In this document: piece after piece, positions 31,374-41,849 of the stretch
Numbering within the stretch: position 1 is the first letter of the stretch
How the letters are laid out: the number at the start of each line of letters is the position of its first letter
Origin: Hemerocallis citrina
Taxonomy: Eukaryota > Streptophyta > Magnoliopsida > Asparagales > Asphodelaceae
Assembly (NCBI GenBank): GCA_017893485.1
Contig: CM030364.1
Coordinates: forward strand, 43,828,109-43,892,108
Reading direction: 5' to 3'
DNA: 64,000 bases
Translations under genes and position numbers: made by a program
Notes under the pieces: model-generated
What the model was told of the DNA's origin: nothing
Databases searched by the model: none
What the model saw: only the letters and a program-made list of their open reading frames with translations

Positions 31374-32835
31374 CTTTTAGATTATCTTCTGCAACTTCTA
31401 CAACAGGGTGGGCTTCATTATTTTTAGTACCACCTGCTGCCAAATGCTTTTTAATAAAGCAGTGTTCTTCAACAAAAGCAGGTCTTAGGGCACCTTGAAC
31501 AACAATACTAGCAGAAGGCAAATCCATCCAGTCCAAATTTATATCTGAGACAACCTGTATAAAAAAACCCAATTAGATTTAAAAAACTTCAGAAACCGAA
31601 GAAAGAGTTTCACCTGGTATATACTATATGATAGTGACTACATAAAAAACATACATCCTGGATCCAAATCTTTAGGGTTGGCGATATGAGTCATTTTTCT
31701 CCATTCAGCTATGTTAAAGGTCACCTCCCTCTATCAAAGAACTACAATATTCTTCTCAACTACCAGAATCCAAGTTCATATAAGTTTTTTCCTAGTCCTC
31801 TCCATTAACTATAATCTGATAAAAACCTTCGCATGGCTTGCACCAGTATTGGTCTCTTTTGCACAAGCACAATGAATGAACTTTATTCCCCTGATTTTAT
31901 ACCTAATTAGAGCTACCTCTAATTTCTTACAAATACACTTGCTTCTTATTTGTTAGTGTTATTAGCCACTCAACATATTCATTTTAGTTATGCTCATCTT
32001 CTCAAGTGGACATGCTATAATTATTTCAGACACATAAATCATGGTTCGAATATATGATACAGAAACGATAGCATACTCAATAAAAATGTACTCATGTTGT
32101 TATTGAAATTACAAGGAAATGTACCTGTGAGATTTTCATCGCAAAATAAATTGGATGAGAAGACTGCATGGTCTCCAAGTTTGTCCAGTCACTTGATGTT
32201 TCAGATGTAATCATGTCATCATCATCGTCTTCTTCTTTATCATCTTCAATAACAATAAATTCATCTTGTATCATTTCAATTGGACAACACTAAGCACCAA
32301 CCTTACCTCTGACCATTGGATGGTGCAAATTAAAAAAGAAGAAAGCTCTTGGGTATTACTCACCTCATCAGAGTCATCATCAATGTCACTATCCTCACTC
32401 TCCATTTCTTCGAGACCAAAATCAAAACCAGATGGCCCTGATATTTCCAATTCCTCGAGCATTTCTAGATTATCCAATCCTATTATAACTTGCTGCACTG
32501 AATAAAACTACTAGTTGAGGCATCATGAATTCAGTTTTGATGATAAATTGAAATGAATGTGATAAAAGTTAAATGAGCAATACCACTATCTTATCATCAG
32601 CAATCAAGTTTTGCAGAATGTCTTCATTGTTGTTCACCTCAAAATAAATATCTGAACAAATATGTCATATAAAAGTTTCAAGGGATAAATAACAGTACTG
32701 TTCACAAAAAAGAATATCACTTTTCAGCTTACCTCCATGTTCATCAGTTAAATAAGGCAGGTCAGGCCAAATAATATTTTCTTGAATTTCATCTTCAGTT
32801 AGTCCTGAAAACATGATGGTTGCCTGGCTATTCAC
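31374..32835 (-). pseudogene. Captured host gene fragment, five exons (At3g49140-like, plastid-type protein)
   Basis: Minus-strand exons with GT-AG borders: A 32733-32835 (VNSQATIMFSGLTEDEIQEN, then WPDLPYLTDEHG), B 32584-32651 (IYFEVNNNEDILQNLIADD), C 32364-32492 (QVIIGLDNLEMLEELE and an acidic run), D 32125-32289 (acidic run, then SDWTNLETMQSSHPIYFA) and E 31374-31554 (DWMDLPSASIVVQGALRPAF, EEHCFIKKHL). The frame stays open across all four introns. Order and motifs match my memory of the plant family typified by Arabidopsis At3g49140, a conserved protein of unclear role. The N-terminus with transit peptide and the C-terminal half are missing, so this is a fragment carried by the CACTA. Confidence 0.75.
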
Positions 32836-33549
32836 CTGTACATGGGATGGACATAGCACAAACATACCTCAAATGTCTATTTATAAACAAAACAAAGATA
32901 ACCCAACATAAAAACAAAATAGAATTACACCGAGTATCTAAGTTTTACAAACAGTTCAACAATTTGTCATAAAGGAAACCTGAAGACAGACCCCAATAGA
33001 AATGGTGATCATATTAACACAGGCTAACACTCTTTTTCCATTATTCCATATATGATATATCAACCGATATATCATATATAAATGCCCTAAAAAAAATTCA
33101 GAGTGAAAACTCTTGAGCAACACAAGGGAACTAGGCAAAACAAAAAAACTCAATGGATGTAATCAGTTATTGCCTATTTGTGAATAAAAGTAAAACTCAC
33201 CTCTGAATATTTTTATGATATATCTTTTGAAATTTCTGACATTCTTCATCCACTGACTACGGGGTGATTAACATGGGAAATTTGGAACATTGACAATTAA
33301 TACGAAATTTTTTCCAATGGCTAGCTCTGACAAATCTATCCAATTAATCCATCAATAAACTTTAAAAATTGATGCATCACAAAACCAAATAGGAAGATGC
33401 AATGGACCGCAAATTTTTTTTTAAAAAAATCCTAACTTTAATCAGTTAGCTAACTGCAATTCACAAAAAAAATAGTCTTAAAGATTACAGACCCATTCGA
33501 CATGTAAAATTTTAACCAACGCAGATCGGCAGATGGAGAAATTAGAAAT
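32836..33549. other. CACTA internal non-coding region
   Basis: AT-rich with no supported exon on either strand. It separates the CT-rich leader from the captured exon A and may be an intron of the minus-strand transcript. Confidence 0.4.
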
Positions 33550-33824
33550 GTATGTTCCTAATTCGAAACCCTAGCTTGAGGGAGAGTGAGAGAGAGAGAT
33601 TCCTTGAGTTCGAAGATGATTTGCGCAAGCCGACGAAGTCGATTTGCGCAAGCCAGTGACGAAGTCGTTGAAAGATCGATTGGATTTCAGATTTTGGGGA
33701 AAGATCGAGCGGCACGAGCGACGCGAGCGGCGCGATGGGCGGAGTGGAAGGGCGACGCGAGTGACGATGGACGGAGCGGAAGGACGGAGACTCAAGAGGA
33801 GAGGGGGTGGGGCGAATGGCAAGT

Positions 33825-33860
<36 letters not shown>

Positions 33861-33905
33861 GGAGGCTATTAGGGTTTATAGAATTGGGGGGAAACCAAAG
33901 TGAGG
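33550..33905 (-). promoter_or_regulatory. CT-rich transcript leader of the CACTA minus-strand unit
   Basis: On the minus strand this block is strongly pyrimidine-rich, with a (CT)n tract at 33822-33858, GC-rich low-complexity coding-like sequence and CTAGGGTTTCG near 33565. Such leaders are typical of plant 5' untranslated regions. It stands upstream of the captured exons and probably drove their transcription. The long open frames here on both strands are compositional. Confidence 0.45.
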
Positions 33906-33959
33906 GCGGGACGGGAGAAATATTAGCACGTGCAGAACACGTTGCAATGAAATAATAAA

Positions 33960-34161
33960 AAAAATAGTTCAACGCCGGCGGTGTATGTATAAGCGCCATT
34001 ATAGAGTAACATATGCCGGCGATTCATGTATAAGTGCCGTTATATATCATATATCTAACGACATTATATACAAGCACCATCATATACATTCGATATTAAC
34101 AAAAAAATAATAACGACGATCTATCCCGGCATTTGGGTTTACACGCCGGGATAGATATGTC
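33960..34161. repeat. CACTA right subterminal repeats
   Basis: Degenerate units of GCCGGCG...GTATAAG(C/T)GCC(A/G)TTATA and a final ATCCCGGCATTTGGG ... CGCCGGGATAGAT hairpin. They mirror the left end (CCGGCGTTCCTAAATGCCGGGATAG near 27943-27967), which shows that this is the same element's other end, minus its terminal bases. Confidence 0.75.
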
Positions 34162-35757
34162 GTTAAAACCGGATATGTTGGAGATGCTAGTCTGCACTGA
34201 AGATTGGATGAAGGCGGAAGACCAGACTCAAGAAAAAGCGGCATCTACATCAACAAGAAGTAGCAGCTCGCCTGAAGTCTAACAACAAGATTAGTAAACA
34301 AAAAATTTGTATTTGAATGTAAAAAACTTGTAAACATTTCATAATACTTGTAATTTTATGTTTTTAAGCCAAGTTGTAAAAAGAAATTTATAAAATATTA
34401 ATTTGTACAAATTTCATACAAGTTGAAATGAATAATATATACAATTTTGTTTAATTTTTAATCTCTTCGACTCTTAAACTTGTTGTGCACATGTTATTTA
34501 TTTATTAATTTTTTAGGTTAAAAGAGAGGGGAAAAAAACTTGTTTTGAATAATATACACAATTATATAAAAAGTCATAGTAGTTGTAAATATTTGTTAAA
34601 GTGAACTTGTAATTTTTTTTTTTATAAAATAGAAACTTCTCCTAATTTCATACAAGTTGAAATGAATAATATATACAATTTTGTTTAATTTTTAATCTCT
34701 TAGACTATTATACTTGTAGTACAAATTTTATTTTATTTATTTTTTAAGGTTAAAAGAGATGAAAAAACTTGTATTTGAATGTAAAAAACTTGTAAAAAAT
34801 TCATATTAGCTGAAATGAATAATATATGCAATTTTTTAAGTGAATTTGTAATTTTAAAAAAAGGAAGAAAAAAAATTAAAATCTAACCATGCCAACCAGC
34901 GATCCGGCCCGACCCAACACGGGTACAACCCGAATGGGTTCGCGTGTTGGTCGGGTCGAAGTTTTCACTTTCGAACCCGGCCCGGCCTAGCCCGGTTAAA
35001 CTCACGACCAGACCCGAACCCGCCAACTTTCTTCTTCAACCCGGACAGGTCCGATCCGACCTGGCCCGGTCGATCCGAATTCCAACCCTAATTCAAGGAC
35101 AATGACTTTCTTAAATATTCCAGCTAGCAGTTACCATAGGCCCCACCAAACCGAATATTAACTAGTAATGGTCCCTCATTGTGTATAGTAGGGAATACAC
35201 ATTCGCTTACTAGCTGTTAGTGCATGAATCTCAGTCTCCTCTCTCTACCAATTACTTCGTAAAGAAAGTCCAAGGGGAGAAAGTCGAAGAGGTCACCTCT
35301 CTCATCGATACTTTGATTCCTTATCCTGCTGTTTTAAGCCTGCCTTTGAATGTAACCCTCAAATAAGAGTCAATTTGCTGAGATGAGCTTCCAGATTTTG
35401 TGCCTGACATTTTCTTTATGTTCATACATGTGTAGTCTAAAATTGATACATCACATGGTCATCATCTGATGTATCTTTACCTATTATAATGACGGACACC
35501 CTTGGACATTGATATTTATTTTATCTTTTGCTCGAGTCATGATAAATATCTCAATGATTAATTAATCAATTGTTAGGATTAATGAATTAGGCTGTCTTTT
35601 CCCAGCAGATATGTATTAGAGGTACCGTATTAGTTTTCTTTCAGGAAGCAAGTGCCAATTATTGTTAGGATTATAAAATTTTAAAATGTTATGAAATTTT
35701 TTTTAATAAAAGTTTAAAAAGAGAGACAGGTTGAAAAGAGATGAGCAATATATCGTA

Positions 35758-36299
35758 TCTATATAATAAAACACAAAGAAAGCTATCAAGTGGCTCTCAT
35801 TCAATAGGGTTGAAATCAATGGTCCGGATCTAACCTTACAAAATATATTTTTCCGTCCAAAAGTTTTTCCCAAAACTCAAATTCAAATCCACCCAAAACA
35901 ACTCCTTTATTTATTTATTTATTATTTCTCTCGCTCTCTCTCTCTCATTCTCGCTTTAATTACTTAGAAATTTATATTTTCAGATTTCGGGTTTGTAAAT
36001 TTTCAGATTTTGTATGCATTTTTTAATACTCATGTTACATTGAAAATAGCAAATATTTCATCAACATTTAAATTTCATCATTTTCCACACTCAAAGTTCT
36101 AAGAAGTTGGATTTTACACCCCCATTTATAACTATTTTTCAACATATACTAATATAAACATGGACTTTTATTTACAACTAATTCTTGTTTTACTATTTAA
36201 ACTTGAACTACATAATTGTTGTTTTACTATTTATGACACTTTCATATGATGTATCGTTTCGAAGACGTGTCGTAGGCACGTGCCCACGGGCAAATCTAG
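35758..36299 (+). mobile_element. Helitron H1', uninterrupted copy
   Basis: 542 bp, TCTATATAATAAAACAC to CTAG (36296-36299), with the GCACGTGCCCACGGGC region before the end. Equivalent of H1; no coding capacity. Confidence 0.72.
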
Positions 36300-36389
36300 T
36301 CTATATAATAAACACAAAAAAAGCTATCAAGTGGCTCTCCTTCAATCCCCTCAAAATCAAAGTCCCAAATCTAATCTCACAAAACACAT

Positions 36390-36424
<35 letters not shown>

Positions 36425-36834
36425 TTCCAAAAAAAACTCATTTATTTACAAAATTTGTTCTCTCTCTCTCTATTTACTCAGAAATTTAGATTTTTCCGAA
36501 ATTTAGATTTTCAGATTTCAGGTTTGTAAATTTTTAGATTTTTTATGTATGTTTTATTGTTCATGTTACATTGAAAATAGCAAATATTTTTTTAATAATT
36601 AAATTTCATCATTTTACACCATCAAAGTTCTAAGAAGTTGGATTTTATACCCTCATTTATAAGTATTTTTTTTCAACATATTCTAATGGAAACGTGGACT
36701 TTTATTTACAACTAATTATTGTCATACTATTCAAACTTAATCTACATAATTGTTGTTTTACTGTTTGCAAGGTTTTTCATATGCTGTATCGTTCCGAAGA
36801 CGTACCGTAGGCACGTGCCCACGGGCAAATCTAA
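36300..36834 (+). mobile_element. Helitron H2', directly after H1'
   Basis: 535 bp, TCTATATAATAAACAC to CTAA (36831-36834), still within the CTRR rule. It contains a run of 34 C (36391-36424) where H2 has 9 C. It abuts H1' with no gap, as in copy 1. Confidence 0.7.
36391..36424. repeat. Homopolymer of 34 C
   Basis: An uninterrupted C run. The equivalent position in H2 (about 26896-26904) has 9 C. The length may be partly a sequencing or assembly artefact. Confidence 0.95.
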
Positions 36835-37182
36835 TAATTTAATATAACATTAGCTCGAAAAGAATAAAATTATCTACTATTATATTTTACTCGCTTCTTA
36901 TTAATACATTAAGTCGGCCTGACTTGTGATCACTATTAATTAAGACATGTTATTGTATAGATGTAGGATGCCATCCATTTGTCCTGTACCTGATGATATT
37001 GAATATCATAGACTAATTCATACCTATAGACTTCATCTTCATGCAAACTTTAATTGGATGAATACATACTGTATTTAACATTTGTATTTGTTAACATTCT
37101 TTTTGGTTCAACTATAATTTCTCTGATCAAAACAGCTATTGATTCTCTTATTTTCAATAATCATTATTAGGGTAAGTTTCTC

Positions 37183-37400
37183 CTAACTCAGGCAGTTTCT
37201 GTCCCACCGCTGAAGCCCTCGAAATGTACAACCAACTGTGAGCCAGCTTCTGCATTACAACCTGCTGCATTTTATGGAAGACTCTACATACTTGCACTGG
37301 GAAATGGTGGAACCAAACCCAATATTTAGATAATCGGTACTGATCAATTCAACGACTTTGATCCTGTTGCTGCTTATTTTGGTGTGGGAGTAAATAGATA
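37183..37400 (+). pseudogene. NRT1/PTR family (NPF) transporter fragment
   Basis: One frame reads VSVPPLKPSKC, CEPASALQPAAFYGRLYIL, ALGNGGTKPNI, stop (TAG 37327-37329), IIGTDQFNDFDP. This matches the conserved NPF stretch around transmembrane helices 3-4, with the usual LALGTGG(T/I)KP and GADQFDD signatures slightly altered. About 70 codons remain of a protein normally near 600 residues. NPF proteins are plasma- or vacuolar-membrane proton-coupled nitrate/peptide transporters. This copy is a dead fragment, either captured or left by a decayed gene; flanking DNA shows no further exons. Confidence 0.72.
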
Positions 37401-37439
37401 GTGAGTTTATATTTTGAATGAAACTACTAAAGATCTAAC

Positions 37440-38004
37440 CTCTGATCATCACCGTAAAAAGTGGCTAGAGCTTCTGAGATTGGATCTGGATCGTTGAAAG
37501 AACACATTGATCTGAATCCGACGGTTGCTGATCCAGCCGATGGACTTGTAAAAATGCTGAAACACCGGGGATGACCCCGACAACAGACCCTCCAACGCTC
37601 AAGTCAAAACCAGAGAGAGAAAAAGAGTTTGAGAGAGAAATTGCTGATTTTTTTATTACATTCTGACTGAGGGAGGGGGGAAGGTATTTATAGGCCTAAA
37701 AAACGGTTAGGAGATTGATATGAATTTGTTATCTCTTGTTTGATTATCTTCCTTTCAAGAGATTGAATCGATTATTCTCCTATTTGAGGATAAGAGAATT
37801 GAGTTACAGTCCTCAGGGACTGGGTGTCACTCCTAGTCGGCCTAGTCGCATTTAATAGCTTGAAAGCGGCTCATGTCTTGTTAATGAGCCTGAAGAAAGC
37901 CCAGATTGTTAAAGAGGCCCATTATTGTTAATATGCCTTTAGAAGCTTTAAGATCTGTGATGGAATCATATGGCCATGATTTGTTGTGATTTTTACCCTT
38001 CTCA
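37440..38004 (-). repeat. Antisense Tat-type LTR (left end uncertain)
   Basis: On the minus strand it starts TGAGAAGGGTAAAAATC at 38004, next to a polypurine tract. It carries a TATA-like CTATAAATA (37685-37693) and the GGAGGGTCT...CCCCGGTGTTTCAG block (37557-37607) that is shared with the R/U5 region of the Tat-1 and Tat-3 LTRs. No primer-binding site was found beyond its end, so the 37440 limit is approximate. It is a 3' LTR of a third Tat lineage element. Confidence 0.65.
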
Positions 38005-38439
38005 TAAGCCCCCCACTCCCGGAAGACAATTTTCTCGGCTTTCGGGAAGTAGTTCGCCTTATTTCAGAGTTCTGGGATACAATCTTAGCTTTCAGAGATT
38101 ATTAGAGCTACCTGAAACTGGTTAGAAGCTTCCGGAGGCTGCAAAAAAATTTCTGAATTATTTTTCATAATTTTGAATTTTTAATAACTTTCCCCCAATT
38201 AGTAATTGTTATTTCGAAATTTTAATTAATTTTTTCACTTTTTATTTATTTTCTGAAATTTCAATTAAAATTTTGAATTTAATAATTATTTTTGGAATTT
38301 TTAATTAAACTTTTGAAGTTTAAATGATTTTTGGAAATTTTTTATTAATTTATTTGACTCGGCGCGAATTTTGGAGCAATCCCATGCGTTGAGAAGATCG
38401 AGAGGCTGTGATGAATCAGTTGTGATGAGGGGGGGACGT
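38005..38439 (-). mobile_element. Internal remnant of the antisense Tat element
   Basis: It begins (minus strand) with the PPT-like CCGGGAGTGGGGGGCTTA at 38005-38022, then AT-rich DNA without coding. The solo LTR at 38440 was inserted into it; DNA from 41850 on may continue it. Confidence 0.45.
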
Positions 38440-39944
38440 TGTAATACCCTGAATTTTTATATGAGAAATTGTTGATTTTACGTGTTGTGCACGTACAAAT
38501 TTTTGTATATATGTTTTCTTATAAAATTATCTTTCATAATATGAACAAACAATTGTTTTCTCTCTTTCTCTTTATTTTGTAGAATCCCACTTTAAAAGCC
38601 TAAGCTTATTTTTCTAGTTTAAGCCCAACCTAATTAATTAAATATTTTATTTTGACCCATGAGTCTAAAAGCTCACTATTTTGAAGCCCACAAATCAATT
38701 ACCCTTTTAATTGTCATAACTCGCAGTGTAGACACAATTAGTAGACAATAAATAAATTAATAATGTACAACTTATTAATGGGGGACACTAGTTGGGGCAC
38801 ATGCATGCACTAATGTGTGCATTGCACACCCTAGGGTGTGGCCAGATTATGGCTAGAGAAGAGAGGAAAAGTGGAGTTGAGTTGAGGGGTGGTTATGAGA
38901 TCATGGAAGTTACCACAACTTCCCATTTCATCTTGATCCTTGATCGCTAACTCTTTAATTAAATCCTAACTATCTATTCTCATCCTAAAAGTGTATAAAT
39001 ACCCCTAGTTTTCTTTTCATTAGTACACTAAACAATTTATTAGGAGAAGAAAAGACTAAGTGAGCAAAAGATTGAGAAGTATTAGTGAGTAAAAGATTAG
39101 AGTATGCATTGTGTGTGTGTGTTCCTTCAAGTAAAGGCCGACAATCATCAAAGGAGCAAAGGAGAGGCTCGGGTTCCAATCAAGCACAAGGAGGAGACGT
39201 TTTGGCAACACAATCTAGGAGGAGAATGCCACTTTCTTGCATTCTAAGAGATTCTAGAAGCTTTCATTTTATTTTTTCCAATAGGTGGGTGTTTCTCATG
39301 CTTCTAAATCTAGATATCATGCTAGGAATGATTTGATAAAATTACTAAGGAACAACTAACTGAAATTGGACTCATGTTTGCTTAATTAGTGATGAAATGG
39401 TAATTTAGAGAATGACTGATAAAATGATTGCTAGTTGATAAATTGTGAACTAAAGTACTAGAATCTTTCATGTTGTCATGCTATGTGTTTGTGAATTATG
39501 CTTTATGGAGAAATTTTTGTTTATGAGACAAATTGTGATTAAATGCATCATGAAAATGTTGATTTCTTAAATTAGAGTACCACTATTGTAGAAAAGATGG
39601 AAATTTGTATTCTAAAATATTGTAGATTGTTAATAAGTGAGAGAATAAAGAAATAAAGTATTTTCGTAGAAATCTAGATTGTAAATCGTGTACAAATGTG
39701 ATTTGTTCTCAATGTCGAAATTATGGACATAGAACATAAAATAAGATCAAAAATGTATGTTTTATAAGCAAATAATGATTATAAAAATACTGGTTTACTG
39801 TAATTTCATATAGATTATAATCAGGAAAGTTTTGATTCAAAAAAAGAAAAAGAACTAAGAACATTTTGGGAATTTTAACAACTAGAAATGAACAGAGAAT
39901 GGGATAAAAACCAATCCAATATTCTTTGGAACAATCTGACCCCT

Positions 39945-40019
39945 TAGACCAAGTGGTCGCGGTTGCTTTCGGCACTACTGTAGCGTGCAGGTGACTCTAA
40001 TGGTCTCGGGTTCGAAATC
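39945..40019 (+). other. tRNA-like module 1 in the solo LTR
   Basis: Pol III-type A box TAGACCAAGTGG (39945-39956) and B box GGTTCGAAATC (40009-40019), start-to-start 64 bp. The A box is of Leu/Ser tRNA type, for which long A-B distances are normal. A full cloverleaf was not confirmed. Confidence 0.5.
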
Positions 40020-40116
40020 TAGCCTTTGCCTTTTATTTCCACTTTTGAATAAAACCCAAAACCTGAAACCCAAAACACTTACTTATTAAATCCTTTCACT
40101 TACCGCATGTGCACCT

Positions 40117-40172
40117 TGGCTCAGTTGGCTTTCGGTGGTTGTCGGTTAGTCCCAGGTCGTAGGTTCGAAACT
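40117..40172 (+). other. tRNA-like module 2 in the solo LTR
   Basis: A box TGGCTCAGTTGG (40117-40128), a perfect match to the tRNA D-arm consensus, and B box GGTTCGAAACT (40162-40172). Start-to-start is 45 bp, as in ordinary tRNA genes. The acceptor stem does not pair, so it is not a working tRNA gene. Confidence 0.55.
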
Positions 40173-41849
40173 TGGCTTCGGTAGGTTTGAATTATTTGAT
40201 CTTTTGGATTTTTTAAATGGAATTCTTGGCTTTTTAAAAATCCAAAAAAAAATAATAATACAATTATTCTAAAAATGTGTAGATCCTATGAAAAATATTT
40301 GTGTACTATTTGACTAAAATAAAAGTGAGTTAGAAGTGAAATTTGTGTAGAATGCTATATAAATTTACTTTTGGAGAATTATAAAAGTGATCTAATTGTA
40401 TGAGAAAATTATGCTAAGTGATAAAGGAGAATTTTTGAATGAAAGAAAATTTAAATGTGCTATCTATAGACTCTCTTTGTTAAATTGAGTATTGTTTATG
40501 AATGAAAATACGACTTTGTGACCTTTTGAATTAAATAAATGAAATGAACATTAGTATGAGAATCAAATGAAATTAGTATTGATTAAAATAAGATTAAGAG
40601 AATTATGTGGAAAGAATAAACTATTGAATATGACAAGTTGAATTTATTTGTTTATGCATGATATTGTACATGAAATTGGAATTAAATGACTTGATGAATT
40701 ATGAAAGAATATGAATATACAAATGCTATGAACATGAAATGAAAATTACTGTTAATCATGAATTATGAGTATGAAAAACTCGATGTGGTAATTATGAGTT
40801 GAAATTAAGAAATAGGGTGTAGCTAAGCCTCATACCGACAATGAAAGAAATATTGAGATGATATTTGAAATGAAAAGACCAAGATTTCGGTCATGTGAAA
40901 TGAATGAATAAGACCGATATAGTGGGAGTGCTAACCCTAAGAAATTGATTTTGTTCATGATTCAATTAAATTAAGGAATAGATACATAGTGAAGATGTGA
41001 TGAAAGTAAGAGAAAAACATGAGTATGAGGGTCATTGGATTGGCGGCGTGAGAGTATTCACAGGATGTCCCATGATGCGTCATCAGTAGGATGTGGATAC
41101 TGCTCCAAAGTATCGTCCCGGTAGCGACGCTCGTGGGGTGTTTGGTGACTTCGGGTAGTGTCATGTCTATGGTAGGAGGTGAATTACCACAGGATGCCTG
41201 CATGATAAGTCATGTGTCAGTACGTTGGGATTCTCTCCAGGGCGCCTAGGCGTGAGCTCTTAACTCATAGAATATCTAGGATACTTACCGTAGTTACAGT
41301 AGTAGATTAAGTCATGGCGAGGGATTGAACCCTACAAGATGAAGAATGGTTAAGGGCTTGCCCTCGGACCTATGTAGTATGGGCTGCATAGACTCTGAAC
41401 AAGTGCGCATTAGTTTCATATAACATAAATAATTGCATTAAGGACTAAGTGCACATTCACAACACGACATCAATAGGATAATCCCCTTAGCTTTGTTTGT
41501 GAATAAGTTTGTGGTTATTAAGTATTGAGAATCGTTATACTGTTTCGGCATAGAGAGGATGGCCGTGTATAATATTTTGTTAGTTGAATGAACTGACGTG
41601 CCCACAGTTTCTATGCAGGGTAAAGCACATGAAAAGAGACTAAGGAGGAATTGATGCTTAAAGATTATTCAAGTATTGTTGTATTTCATTCATTGTTGTA
41701 AAATAGCTTCCGATGTATAAGTGTTAATATAAATGTAACTCTCATGTAAATTAAAGTTTTAATTTTCTTCTAAATTGTACGAAGTGAAGTGAAAAGATCA
41801 TGTGGAACTCGAATTCAGTCTTATTTGGAATTCGGGGTGTTATAGACGT

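Larger units (their letters stand above)
27500..34161 (-). mobile_element. CACTA (En/Spm) transposon with captured host exons, right terminus lost
   Basis: The left end begins CACTACTAATTGG and is followed by an array of inverted AACGGCGCTTTT/AAAAGCGCCGTTAT motifs (27519-27975), typical CACTA subterminal repeats. Related motifs (GCCGGCG, ATCCCGGCATTTGGG, CGCCGGGATAGAT) mark the right end at 33970-34161, but the closing TAGTG is absent and the sequence passes straight into hAT coding DNA. Internal content reads mainly on the minus strand: a CT-rich leader, captured exons and a coiled-coil transposase-like remnant. No TNP2-type transposase core is visible, so it is non-autonomous. Confidence 0.8.
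34162..36955. repeat. Duplicated segment, copy 2 (hAT 3' end, spacer, Helitron pair)
   Basis: Uninterrupted counterpart of 1451-3327 plus 26508-27499. It starts abruptly inside the hAT coding region (LKPDMLEMLVCTEDW-type end of the dimerisation domain, 34165-34280). It carries the hAT terminal block at 34900-35097, the same spacer, then Helitrons at 35758-36299 and 36300-36834. It preserves the empty target site of Tat-1 near 36030 and the sequence into which the CACTA inserted (TTATTGT, 36949-36955). Confidence 0.88.
38440..41844 (+). repeat. Solo LTR of a Tekay-type chromovirus
   Basis: 3405 bp, starts TGTAATACCCTGA and ends GAATTCGGGGTGTTATA, both mirrored in the Tekay-1 LTR (final CA changed to TA). 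The target duplication GACGT lies at 38435-38439 and 41845-41849. No internal sequence is present, so it arose by recombination between two LTRs. It contains two tRNA-like modules. Open frames in it (for example 39085-39336) have no family resemblance. Confidence 0.88.

Noticed and set aside
33571..33999. 142-codon minus frame with Ser/Leu-rich N-terminus that might suggest a signal or transit peptide
   Set aside because: Compositional reading through a (CT)n leader; no continuation into the captured exons in frame was found.
39945..40172. Functional tRNA genes
   Set aside because: A and B boxes are present but acceptor stems do not pair and the sequences lie inside LTRs; kept only as tRNA-like modules.
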